A DNA stretch of 63,812 nucleotides. Origin: Paraburkholderia rhynchosiae. GTDB taxonomy: Bacteria > Pseudomonadota > Gammaproteobacteria > Burkholderiales > Burkholderiaceae. A program made the position numbers and the translations under genes. The stretch is taken from positions 1 through 63,812 of the forward strand of contig NZ_PNXY01000034.1 of the NCBI RefSeq assembly GCF_002879865.1, read 5' to 3'. The notes under the pieces were generated by a model. It saw only the letters and a program-made list of their open reading frames with translations. It was not told where the DNA came from and did not search any database. This document shows, in pieces, positions 9,150-17,487 of this stretch. How positions within the stretch are numbered: the stretch's first letter is position 1; every line of letters begins with the position of its first letter.

Positions 9150-9930
9150 TTAATAAATAAATCGGTACATTCAAGAAGATCGGATCGGGCGAAGCCGGTG
9201 GGCATGAAGCCGACGGCTGTTACAAGCGTGCTTGACAGCATGGGCGCGGAGTTGTGGCTCCACGCATAGGCGGATGCGGCCACGCGGCGGTAGCCTTCCT
9301 CCATCTTCAACACCATCATTTCAATGGCAATGATTGCGTCGTCCACCAGTAGGCCCAGCGCCGGGATCAGGGACCCGAGCGTGATGCGGTCGAAGTTCTT
9401 GCCTGTCGCGGCCATCACCACGAACACCGCCGCAAGTGTCAGCCGTACCGCTGCGGCGATCACCAAGCCCACGCGCCAGCCGATGGTCACGAAGCTCACC
9501 AGCATGACCACCAGTAGAGCGACGAAAAATTTGAGCATAAACTCATCGACTGCCGAGCTGATATTCACGGCCTGATCAGTGACCTTGGTCAGATTCATGC
9601 CCAAGGGCAGCTCGGCGTTGATGGCGCCAACCTCGCCGTCCAACGCCTTGCCGAGGTCGAGCCCGTTCCAGCCGTCGCGAATGACGATGCCCAGCAGCAG
9701 CGCAGGGTTCGCTGTTGTTGCGGATCATGGATGTCGCCGGATCTTCATAGCCACGCGTGACGTCCGCGTATTCATCATTGACCATCGGTCCAATCACGCC
9801 GGCCCAAAGGTTGGCTGCCTCGTCGCCGATTTTTTTCCGGGCCTGGTAGAAGTGCTCCTGAACTTCCGACGGTGGCGTGCTGTCCAGCAAGGTCAACGTC
9901 GTAAAGGCTAGGCCAAGTCGTGTATAGGTC
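9150..9930 (-). pseudogene. Remnant of an RND (AcrB-type) efflux pump gene
   Basis: Two disconnected stretches of an RND inner-membrane pump are visible in different frames. YTRLGLAFTTLTL...QEHFYQARKKIGDEAANL...GPMVNDEYADVT (9926 down to about 9750) corresponds to an N-terminal porter region. The later MNLTKVTDQAVNISSAVDEF...FVALLVVMLVSFVTIGWRVGLVIAAAV...LGLLVDDAIIAIEMMV (about 9600 down to 9155) corresponds to the first transmembrane bundle. At least one frameshift and an internal deletion separate them, and everything after GFARS is missing. It is non-functional debris, unrelated to the intact MMPL transporter at 17488. Confidence 0.8.
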
Positions 9931-9974
9931 TCGGTACGTCGTACCAGCGCGCCACCTCCGTAGCCAGCGGCAAC

Positions 9975-10385
9975 GTGTTTAATAGCGGCGCCAGCCAGGC
10001 TAATGACGTGCTGCGGCTGCGCTGGCGTCTGTTCGATTTCGGCCGCATCAACGCGCAGATTCAGCAGGCCGAGGGCCAGGAGGCCGAAATGCTCGCCGCG
10101 TGTCGGCTTGCTGCATTGCATGCGACGGAAGATATCGAGAATGCGTTCTCGGCGCTGGTCAAGCGCGAGCACCAGGCGGCAGTCCTTGCGCAGGGAGTCG
10201 ACTCGCTCGGCCACGAGCGAACGGCGTCGTTCGCGGCCTGTCAGAAAGGCGTCGTCAGCCTGATCGAAGTCTTGCAGGCTGACGAAAACTTGCTACGTGC
10301 CTTCGATGACCGAGCACAGGCACAAACCGAAACGGTACGCGCAGCAGTCGCCGCCTTCGAGGCGCTAGTGGTGGATGGCAGCCCA
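9975..10385 (+). pseudogene. Remnant of a TolC/OprM-type outer-membrane efflux protein
   Basis: About 135 residues match the second half of a TolC-family protein. LRLRWRLFDFGRINAQIQQAEG is the typical WxLFDxGR turn, followed by long helical heptad-like segments up to TVRAAVAAFEAL. The N-terminal half and lipoprotein signal are missing. It lies head-to-head with the RND remnant, whereas such genes are normally co-directional, so a deletion or inversion has occurred here. The tail of the open frame after about 10385 is unrelated sequence. Confidence 0.7.
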
Positions 10386-10519
10386 GCGAATCGGACGCGG
10401 TCGCAATCAAGTGACGGCGGTACACCGGGCACTTCTCCGAAAAAATTAACCGCGCCAAAAGCGAGCGAGGTGGTCGACCGGCTGCGTCGCGAACGGCTTG
10501 GAGACATTCAGGCGGTATC

Positions 10520-10557
10520 TTGTCATTGGTATGCAACTGATATAGTATGCATGCGAA
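10520..10557 (+). promoter_or_regulatory. Promoter with regulon operator for the MaoC-led operon
   Basis: TTGTCA at 10520-10525, a 17-bp spacer and TAGTAT at 10543-10548 form a sigma70-type promoter. The regulon element (reverse orientation, 10541-10557, 10 of 12 conserved positions) covers the -10. The element and its flank are nearly identical to the copy at 43362-43378. It is 71 bp upstream of the MaoC-like start codon. Confidence 0.65.
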
Positions 10558-10627
10558 CCGTTGCGCTTACGAGGTTCACCGTCCATCGTTAGTGCATGTG
10601 ACAAACACGCAGGGAGGGTCTCTAGGC

Positions 10628-11089
10628 ATGGCCGGACTATGGTTTGATGAGTTCAAAATTGGTCAGGTGTTCAAGCATGACGTGCGGCGGACGGTCACCG
10701 AAACCGACAATGTAATGTTCAGTGCAATGACCCATAACCCGGCTGCAATTCACTTAGACAGGGAATACGCGAGTACTACCGAGTTCGGTCGGCCCCTGAT
10801 GAATAGCGTTTTCACGTTGGGCCTTATGGTCGGCATTTCTGTAAGTGACACAACATTAGGCACCACCGTTGGCAACCTGGGTTGGGATGAAATCCGGTTT
10901 CCACGGCCGCTTTTCGAAGGCGATACAGTTCGAGTCGAAACCAAGGTGCTTGAGCTGCGGAAAAGCAAGTCGCGTCCAGACAACGGAATCGTCATCTTCC
11001 AGCATATCGCTTTCAATCAGCGAGGAGAAATTGTGGCGACTTGCAAGCGATCGGCGCTGATGTACTGTCTGAATGCCAAGAAGTCGTGA
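10628..11089 (+). CDS. MaoC-like (R)-specific acyl-CoA hydratase
   Basis: A 153-residue single-hotdog protein of the MaoC dehydratase family, which adds or removes water at a 2-enoyl-CoA. The hydratase motif is visible as SAMTHNPAAIHLDREYA at about residues 38-54, followed by GRPLMNSVFTLGLM. The ATG at 10628 (MAGLWFDEF) follows a GGAGGG Shine-Dalgarno and is preferred over upstream in-frame codons that overlap the promoter. It leads an operon with an acyl-CoA dehydrogenase (31 bp downstream) and a CitE-like lyase. This set resembles mesaconyl-CoA hydratase / (methyl)malyl-CoA lyase modules, so a short branched or dicarboxylic CoA ester is a possible substrate. Confidence 0.85.
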   Translation: MAGLWFDEFKIGQVFKHDVRRTVTETDNVMFSAMTHNPAAIHLDREYASTTEFGRPLMNSVFTLGLMVGISVSDTTLGTTVGNLGWDEIRFPRPLFEGDTVRVETKVLELRKSKSRPDNGIVIFQHIAFNQRGEIVATCKRSALMYCLNAKKS

Positions 11090-11119
11090 TTCCTGGAAAC
11101 GACTGAAAGAGAGGCGGAA

Positions 11120-12277
11120 ATGATCGAAAGAACTTTATTCTCGGATGAACATGAAATTTTCCGCGAATCGGTCCGCAGGTTCATAGAGACTGAAATATCC
11201 CCATTTCACGCGGAGTGGGAACACAAGGGGATCGTTCCTCGCACCATTTGGGAGGCTGCCGGGCGGGCAGGGCTGCTTGGATGTTCAATTCCTGAGGAAT
11301 ACGGGGGCGCTGGAGGCGACCACCTCTTTGATTTTGTATTGGTCGAGGAACTTGCACGGGCGGGGATCACCGGGCCCGGTTTTGCCGTGCATAACGAGAT
11401 GGTGATGCCTTATATCCTGGCGTTTGGCACCGACGAACAAAAACGCCATTGGTTGCCGAAGATGGTCAGAGGCGAAGTCATCGGTGCGTTGGGTCTTACG
11501 GAACCGCATGCTGGGAGCGATTTGAAAAACATCCGGACGCGCGCTGTGCGCGACGGCGACTTCTACGTCATTTCCGGGCAGAAGGTCTTTATCTCGAACG
11601 GCCAGTTGTGCGACGTGATCGTGCTTGCCACAAAGACCGACCCGATGGCGAATAGCAACGGTATCTCATTGTTTATAGTAGAAGCTTCCCGCGACGGCTT
11701 TAAGCGCGGTCGCCGACTGGAAAAAATCGGGCTGAAGGCTCAGGATACTTCCGAGCTTTTTTTCGAAGATGTTCGTGTTCCTGCGAGTAACCTGCTGGGT
11801 CCTGAGAACGGCGGCTTTAAGCTGCTGATGAAAAACCTGGCTCAGGAACGTCTCACCCAGGCGGTTCGTTCAGCGGCCGTGGTGGAGGCTGTTCTCGAGT
11901 GGACCATCGATTACGTCGCAGATCGGGAAATGTTTGATCAGACGTTGGCGGACTTCCAAAACACTCAGTTCAAGCTAGCGGACTTGAAGACCGAGGCCAC
12001 CATCGGACGGGTTTTCGTTGATCGTTGTATCGAAGCGTTCATGTCCGGCAAGCTAGATGGAACCGATGCCGCCATGGCCAAAATGTGGCTTTCCAATCTG
12101 CACGGACGGGCCGTTGATGAATGTCTGCAGTTCTTTGGCGGCTGGGGATACATGTGGGAGTATCCAATCGCACGCGCCTTCGCGGACGCACGGATCACGC
12201 GTATTGCTGGAGGCTCGATCGAGGTTATGAAACACATTATTGGTCGTAGTCTCTTTTCAAACAAAAAGAAAAAATAG
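11120..12277 (+). CDS. Acyl-CoA dehydrogenase, long-chain (LCAD)-like
   Basis: FAD enzyme (385 residues) introducing a 2,3 double bond into an acyl-CoA. The FAD/substrate loop LGLTEPHAGSDLKNIRT is near residues 127-143, and the C-terminal GGWGYMWEYPIARAFADARI is near 337-356. The position that is Glu in medium-chain enzymes is replaced here (RIAGGSIEVMK). The candidate base is therefore the Glu in AQERLTQAV near residue 248, the arrangement known from long-chain and isovaleryl-CoA dehydrogenases. A GAGAGGCGGAAATG start is clear. It sits in the operon between the MaoC hydratase and the CitE-like lyase. Confidence 0.92.
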   Translation: MIERTLFSDEHEIFRESVRRFIETEISPFHAEWEHKGIVPRTIWEAAGRAGLLGCSIPEEYGGAGGDHLFDFVLVEELARAGITGPGFAVHNEMVMPYILAFGTDEQKRHWLPKMVRGEVIGALGLTEPHAGSDLKNIRTRAVRDGDFYVISGQKVFISNGQLCDVIVLATKTDPMANSNGISLFIVEASRDGFKRGRRLEKIGLKAQDTSELFFEDVRVPASNLLGPENGGFKLLMKNLAQERLTQAVRSAAVVEAVLEWTIDYVADREMFDQTLADFQNTQFKLADLKTEATIGRVFVDRCIEAFMSGKLDGTDAAMAKMWLSNLHGRAVDECLQFFGGWGYMWEYPIARAFADARITRIAGGSIEVMKHIIGRSLFSNKKKK

Positions 12278-12300
12278 ATCGGCCTACGAGCGAGGTAGAC

Positions 12301-13239
12301 ATGATGCAGAAAATGCCAAACGTGAGCGTGCATAAAGCTGCGGTTCTGCGCTCAATGCTATTCGTGCCGGGCGACAGTGAACGAAAGCTCGCTAAAGCGA
12401 TTTCATCGCCTGCTGATGCGCTCATCGTCGACCTCGAAGATTCCGTCTCACCGTCCAGGACACACATCGCTCGCGAGATGGTGCTCGAGTATCTCAGATC
12501 CAGGCCACGACACCAGAGACAGGGGCAGCAGATTTGGGTTCGAATCAACGCACTGACGAGCCCGGCCGCGCTTCATGACCTTGCTGTTGTTACCGGATCG
12601 CCCGACGGTATCGTACTGCCTAAGGTACGTTCGTCGCAGGATGTGGTGCGCCTTGCGCATTACCTCGATGCTCTCGAGTCGCGCGAAGGGGCCACCACCG
12701 GATCGATTCGAATACTGCCGGTCACAACCGAGACTCCACGGTCGCTCTTCACGCTGGGCGGGTATGAAGGGTGCAGCCCGCGGCTCACAGGCCTGACGTG
12801 GGGCGCGGAAGACATCGCTGCGGCACTCGGCGCGAGCAATAACCGCCGGCCAGACGGGGAATATGAGATGGTATATCAGTTGGCACGCGCGCTATGCCTT
12901 GCGGGCGCTGCTGCAGCCAATATTCAGCCGATCGACACGATATTTGCCGACTTCGGCGATTCTACGGGCTTGGAAATCGAGGCTAATGCGGCACGACAAG
13001 CCGGGTTTACCGGGAAGTTGGCGGTTCATCCAAATCAAATTGACATCATCAATCGGGCGTTCACGCCGAGTGACGAGGAGGTCGTCTGGTCACAGCGTGT
13101 GGTTGACGTCTTCGCGAGAAATCCGGGGATGGGGGTTATTGGCCTGGATGGAAGGATGGTTGACATGCCGCATCTGAAGCGGGCACAGCAGATTCTAGCC
13201 CTAGCAGCCAGCTTGCATGGTACGGACGAAGCGGGCTAG
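12301..13239 (+). CDS. CitE/HpcH-family CoA-ester lyase
   Basis: A 312-residue TIM-barrel enzyme of the citrate-lyase-beta-like family, which includes malyl-CoA, methylmalyl-CoA and citramalyl-CoA lyases. It opens LRSMLFVPGDSERKLAKA near residue 17, with metal and CoA-binding signatures ALIVDLEDSV (about 40), ILPVTTETPRSLF (about 139) and LTGLTWGAEDIAAALGA (about 161). It would act on a 3-hydroxyacyl-CoA, releasing for example acetyl-CoA, propionyl-CoA or glyoxylate. Last gene of the MaoC operon; convergent with marR2. The exact substrate is not determinable. Confidence 0.88.
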   Translation: MMQKMPNVSVHKAAVLRSMLFVPGDSERKLAKAISSPADALIVDLEDSVSPSRTHIAREMVLEYLRSRPRHQRQGQQIWVRINALTSPAALHDLAVVTGSPDGIVLPKVRSSQDVVRLAHYLDALESREGATTGSIRILPVTTETPRSLFTLGGYEGCSPRLTGLTWGAEDIAAALGASNNRRPDGEYEMVYQLARALCLAGAAAANIQPIDTIFADFGDSTGLEIEANAARQAGFTGKLAVHPNQIDIINRAFTPSDEEVVWSQRVVDVFARNPGMGVIGLDGRMVDMPHLKRAQQILALAASLHGTDEAG

Positions 13240-13347
13240 CGCACACTCAGCTAACAACGGCTCCGCGATGGATGAGTCGCATGCCTGGCGCTCCGCCGTC
13301 TCCGGGTCGGCTAACACGAGGCGAGGCTCGCGCGCTACGAAAACAAG

Positions 13348-13914
13348 TCATTCAATGTCGAATGAGGTGCCAGTGCCGGTTGCCTCGCTTTCGCGCTTAA
13401 GTGCGAGCAAATTCTTCTTTACTTGCTGAAGCAGCTCCGCCAGCTCGTGACGGTGCTGGTGATCGAGATCTGCAAGAATTCGCTCGTTCATCTCGTGGCT
13501 CATTGCACGCATTTGGTTCACGAGGCCGTTGCCGGCGGGCGTCAGATAAATGCGCTTGACGCGTCGATCCGTGCCATCCGGTCGCCTTTCGATGAAGCCC
13601 GAAGCTTCAAGTCGGTCAACAAGTCCACCTAGTGCAGCTTTTCCTAGCTCGAGAACATTAGCCAAGTCACTCTGCATCATGCCATCGTGGCGAGAGAGAT
13701 GCGCGATCACCCACCACTGCGAGCGAGTCACGCCAAGAGGCTCTACAAACGAGTCAAAAACCAGGCGTCTCAATCGTGAGACGTCGTGCATGAGGAACCC
13801 TAGTCGTTGATCCCAATTTTCCTCGTCTGGCATGCCTTCAGAGCATCGCCGGGTTCGCGGGCGGCCCGGCGCGGTAACAGTTGATGCGATTGCTATCGCC
13901 GTGTGGTTTTTCAT
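13348..13914 (-). CDS. MarR-family transcriptional regulator (second paralogue)
   Basis: A 188-residue MarR-type regulator closely related to the one at 8590. The shared core is NWDQRLGFLMHDVSRLRR, SQWWVIAHLSRHDGMMQSD, LELGKAALGGLVDRLEASG and DGTDRRVKRIYL. The ATG at 13914 (MKNHTAIAI) follows AGGGAAAAGACGA; an in-frame start 15 codons upstream lacks a ribosome site. A copy of the regulon operator lies 67 bp upstream, which suggests autoregulation. Two such paralogues in one island may sense different metabolites or work as a tandem pair. Confidence 0.9.
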   Translation of the reverse strand: MKNHTAIAIASTVTAPGRPRTRRCSEGMPDEENWDQRLGFLMHDVSRLRRLVFDSFVEPLGVTRSQWWVIAHLSRHDGMMQSDLANVLELGKAALGGLVDRLEASGFIERRPDGTDRRVKRIYLTPAGNGLVNQMRAMSHEMNERILADLDHQHRHELAELLQQVKKNLLALKRESEATGTGTSFDIE

Positions 13915-13980
13915 TCGTCTTTTCCCTGGCAGGCCATTGATTACTAGGTAGTGAAACACCTACGTGCGCTACGTGTACGG

Positions 13981-13997
13981 TATAGTACCATACGATA
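13981..13997 (-). promoter_or_regulatory. Regulon operator upstream of marR2
   Basis: A 17-bp copy TATA-N5-ATACGATA, matching 11 of 12 conserved positions of the island consensus, in the orientation seen ahead of other minus-strand genes. No convincing -35 stands 17 bp upstream of its TATCGT, so promoter placement is uncertain. Autoregulation of the MarR gene is the simplest reading. Confidence 0.6.
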
Positions 13998-14213
13998 TGC
14001 GTGACTAGATAGTTTGGCCGTTGTCATTGGAAGCCGCAGCCGTCGGATCTTTCGTGAAGTGTGCTGTTGCGTGCGGGCAACGTAGCCCTTCGACCGGCCG
14101 GGCGATGTACCGTCACCTTCCGCCGGATTCTGAGCATCCGCCTCACGGGTGGGTCCCCAAGGTGCGCGATCCCTTCCGCTCATGCAATAGCGGCATTCGG
14201 TCACGACCTAACA

Positions 14214-14247
14214 TTGACTTTAGCGTATCGTATGCTAGCATACGTAG
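14214..14247 (+). promoter_or_regulatory. Promoter/operator for the DUF1302-transporter operon
   Basis: TTGACT at 14214-14219 with TAGCAT at 14236-14241 (16-bp spacer) is a possible promoter. The region holds a perfect 16-bp palindrome, CGTATGCTAGCATACG at 14229-14244. It also holds a perfect reverse-strand copy of the regulon element at 14226-14242. This is the most symmetric operator in the window and lies about 105 bp upstream of the DUF1302 start. Confidence 0.65.
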
Positions 14248-14348
14248 TAGCACTGGAGGAGACGTCAGTGTATGGCGGAAACATCGCTTGACGCCCGACC
14301 GATGTACCGCAGAGACGGAAAACTAAAACTCGGTAGAGGAGACGGTCC

Positions 14349-16058
14349 ATGATGAGGAATGTCGCGAGATCCTCCAGCAGATTGCTTGGAGCTTTAATCG
14401 CAGTATTAGCGGTTTCCGGCGCGGTATGGCCAGAGATTGGTTACGCTTACAAGTTCGATACAGGTATTCCAGATCTCAGCGTTCAGTGGGACAACACCGT
14501 TCGCTACAGTCTGGGAGTTCGTGCCGAGGACTGCGATGCGGATATCTGCGGCAACGGCAAGGGAGCTGGAGATGTTACGGCACACCAGTCGGATCGAAAA
14601 TTCGCGAAAGCCGGCGACCTCGTTACGAATCGGCTCGACCTTTTGTCGCAGTTGGACGTCATCTACAAGGGCCATACGGGATTTCGCTTGAGCGGCACAG
14701 GCTGGTACGATGCCGCGTACACCGGCGGCCCGAAAGGTGACCCCTTCTTCTTGTCGCAGGGCCTGAATTCATTCCGAAATAACCAATACACGAACTACAT
14801 CGATCGCTGGAACCGTGGTCCGTCGGGCGAATTGCTAGACGCATTTGCCTTCACAAGAGTCGACCTGGGTTCGGTGCCTGTCGACATCAGGGCCGGCCAG
14901 TACAACATCTTTTGGGGCGAGTCGATCTTTTGCTTCGTCTGCGGCGTTGCATACAACCAAGGCCCGGTTGATATACGCAAAGCGCTGACAAACCCAAGCG
15001 CACAAGCGCAAGAGCTTTTCCTTCCCAGGCCTCAGCTTTCATTTTCCGCAGCGCTTACGCCTGAGGTTACGCTTGCCGGGCAGTACTTCCTCGACTGGTC
15101 GGCCTCCCGGCTTCCTGACGGCGGCACCTACTTCGGCCCCGCCGACTTCGTTTCCCTTGGCGGTGGCACTATAGTGCCGGTTCTTGGTACGCCCGCCGTC
15201 TTCCAGGGGCAGCAAAAGCCTGCGCATATGACGGGGGATTTTGGAGTCGCAGTGAAATGGCGCCCTGAGTGGTTGGGCGGGACAGCTGGTTTCTACTATC
15301 GCCAGTACACCACCACGTTTCCCCAGCTAGTGATCGGTAGCGCTTCCGGGGGAAATCTGAATGTCGATCTAAACTATCGAGCACCGCGGGAGCGGATGTA
15401 CGCATTCAGTCTCTCCAAGCAGATTGCCGGGATTTCGTTTGGCACTGATCTGACTTACCGTACGAATGCAGAATTGGGTGCGCCGGCATTTTCAAATGTC
15501 GTTGCTGCGAACGCAGCAGGGGCAGATTGGATTCCGCGAGGAAATGTATTTTCGGGCGTGGTAAACATGATCGACTACATTGGCAAAACGCCCTTGTTCG
15601 ATTCGGCTACGCTGATCGCGGAAGTCAATTATGCGGGGCTGCAACGTGTCACGCATGATCCGTTCAATCTCTATTTTGGGCGATCCCAAAACTGTGGTTC
15701 CGATGGGGTAGCTACACATCACGGCTGCCCCACGCGAAATGCAGTAGGTATCGCTGCCCAGTTCGAACCCATCTGGTATGAGCTTTGGCCTGGTGTCAAC
15801 CTCAGCATGCCGTTGTTTATTAGCGTGGGTCTATCTGGAAACTCACCGGTGCTGTTCGGCAGTAACCAGGGACAAGGGTCGTACAGCGTTGGGCTCTCTT
15901 TCGATGTGAAATCGAAGTACAAGGTTTCACTAAAGTATATCGGATACCTCGCGCTTCACAGTAACGACAACCTGGGCGTCGCGTCGAATAGTAATTCGAG
16001 CCTCGGTAAATACTGGGACAGAAACTGGGTTTCGTTGACCCTTGAAACGACCTTCTAG
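14349..16058 (+). CDS. DUF1302-family outer-membrane protein
   Basis: A 569-residue predicted beta-barrel with an N-terminal signal region (about residues 1-35, ending near GYAYKFDTG) and alternating aromatic-rich strands. It ends with the outer-membrane-type final phenylalanine (WVSLTLETTF). DUF1302 genes typically sit with DUF1329, YCF48-like and MMPL genes in degraders of steroids, terpenoids and other hydrophobic compounds. Transport across or handling at the outer membrane is inferred but not proven for the family. The AGAGGAGACGGTCC site precedes the ATGATG start. It heads the plus-strand operon downstream of the palindromic operator. Confidence 0.88.
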   Translation: MMRNVARSSSRLLGALIAVLAVSGAVWPEIGYAYKFDTGIPDLSVQWDNTVRYSLGVRAEDCDADICGNGKGAGDVTAHQSDRKFAKAGDLVTNRLDLLSQLDVIYKGHTGFRLSGTGWYDAAYTGGPKGDPFFLSQGLNSFRNNQYTNYIDRWNRGPSGELLDAFAFTRVDLGSVPVDIRAGQYNIFWGESIFCFVCGVAYNQGPVDIRKALTNPSAQAQELFLPRPQLSFSAALTPEVTLAGQYFLDWSASRLPDGGTYFGPADFVSLGGGTIVPVLGTPAVFQGQQKPAHMTGDFGVAVKWRPEWLGGTAGFYYRQYTTTFPQLVIGSASGGNLNVDLNYRAPRERMYAFSLSKQIAGISFGTDLTYRTNAELGAPAFSNVVAANAAGADWIPRGNVFSGVVNMIDYIGKTPLFDSATLIAEVNYAGLQRVTHDPFNLYFGRSQNCGSDGVATHHGCPTRNAVGIAAQFEPIWYELWPGVNLSMPLFISVGLSGNSPVLFGSNQGQGSYSVGLSFDVKSKYKVSLKYIGYLALHSNDNLGVASNSNSSLGKYWDRNWVSLTLETTF

Positions 16059-16308
16059 GTGCTATCTGGCTGGTGCGACCCTGTTGACTCGGAACACGGT
16101 CGCGCTCGACCCGAAACGCTAGAACGACGCCGATGAATCATGCAAGCGAAGCTCGCAGATATCCCGGACGACGAGAACCTGTCGGCGCACGGTCATTCGA
16201 CAGCATGCATTTGGTATTGCGCGCCCGAACAGCGCGGATTTGTCTTACTCATTGGCGCACGTACCGTTGTGCGTCGTGAGACGGCAGCAATTGACAAAAA
16301 GGTGATCA

Positions 16309-17448
16309 ATGTCAGTTTCTAGCAAGATGCTCTATGTTGCTAAGCTCAGCCGCAGCCGAGGCTTGAGGCACATGTGCTCCACCGTCCTGCTGTTTTTCGT
16401 AGCCGCCTCGGCGATGGCACGGACGTTTGACAGTCCGATCGACGTACCGGCTACGCCGAGCTTACTGGCTGCTCGAGCGCCACTTATTGGTGTGACTCGG
16501 GCTGGGCATCGCATTGTCGCGGTGGGGCTCCGGGGAGACATCGTTTATTCCGACGACGAGGGACGCACATGGGCGCAGGCGAAAGTCCCCGTGAGCACAG
16601 ATCTGGTCGCGGTCTCGTTCCCGGACGCGAAGCGGGGCTGGGCGGTCGGTCATGGTGGCGTCGTGATTCATACGGACGACGGCGGTGCGACCTGGGTGAA
16701 GCAGGTGGACGGTAGGCGTCTTTCAGAGCTGGCGGTCAACTACTACAAGCAAATGCTCGGTGATAGTTCCTCGGTAGAAGTGAAGCGAGCCTTCCGCGAC
16801 GCTAAGGCGCTTGCATCTGACGGAAGCAGCGAGGCTCTGCTCGACGTTTTTTTTGAGAGCGAGAAGCGCGGGTTCATCGTCGGCACATTCAATCGCATCT
16901 TCCGGACTGAAGATGGGGGAAAAACCTGGATACCCTGGATGGAGCGCACCGGCAATCCCGACGATTTCCATTTTTATTCCGTTCATGGCGACGGTGAGCG
17001 CATCCTGTTGACGGGGGAGCACGGCATGGTTTGGAAGTTGAATCGCGCAAAGGGAATCTTTGAACCGAGGCCGACGCCATACAAGGGTACGCTGTTCGGT
17101 TCGCTCGAGTCGGGAAACGATGTTGTCGTGTACGGCATGCGCGGGAGCCTGTTTCAGAGCTCAGACGGATGTGCGACGTGGAAGAAGGTCGAGGTACCTA
17201 ACCGGGCGGGGATCACTGGTGGAGTCGTGCTTGCCGACGGAGCCTTTCTTTTGGTTAATCAGGCCGGAATTGCACTACTAAGCAGGGACGGCGGCAATTC
17301 CTTCGAGACAGTGAAGCTAGCGCGGCCGATGTCCTACTTCGGCGCCGGCGGATTTGCCGACGGTAATGTCGCGCTAGTTGGCGCGGATGGCGTGGTAGTC
17401 GAGACTGTTCCTCAGTTCTCGCACAGTGCGACACATAGCGTGAACTGA
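16309..17448 (+). CDS. YCF48/BNR-repeat exported protein
   Basis: A 379-residue predicted periplasmic beta-propeller. A signal peptide covers about residues 1-38 (hydrophobic STVLLFFVAASAMA, then RTFDSP). Repeated propeller motifs follow, such as YSDDEGRTWAQAKVP, HTDDGGATWVKQV, RTEDGGKTWIPW and QSSDGCATWKKV, the Asp-x-G-x-x-W signature of YCF48/BNR repeats. Such proteins accompany DUF1302, MMPL and DUF1329 genes and may act as periplasmic adaptors. This role is an inference from context. It is separated from the DUF1302 gene by 250 bp with no visible gene. Confidence 0.85.
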   Translation: MSVSSKMLYVAKLSRSRGLRHMCSTVLLFFVAASAMARTFDSPIDVPATPSLLAARAPLIGVTRAGHRIVAVGLRGDIVYSDDEGRTWAQAKVPVSTDLVAVSFPDAKRGWAVGHGGVVIHTDDGGATWVKQVDGRRLSELAVNYYKQMLGDSSSVEVKRAFRDAKALASDGSSEALLDVFFESEKRGFIVGTFNRIFRTEDGGKTWIPWMERTGNPDDFHFYSVHGDGERILLTGEHGMVWKLNRAKGIFEPRPTPYKGTLFGSLESGNDVVVYGMRGSLFQSSDGCATWKKVEVPNRAGITGGVVLADGAFLLVNQAGIALLSRDGGNSFETVKLARPMSYFGAGGFADGNVALVGADGVVVETVPQFSHSATHSVN

Positions 17449-17487
17449 GCCGCAGCCACGGAAAATTTGGAAAGAAAGGTTCTAGAT

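Noticed and set aside
16140..16322. 60-residue frame between the DUF1302 and YCF48 genes
   Set aside because: No ribosome site, no motif and shadow-like composition.
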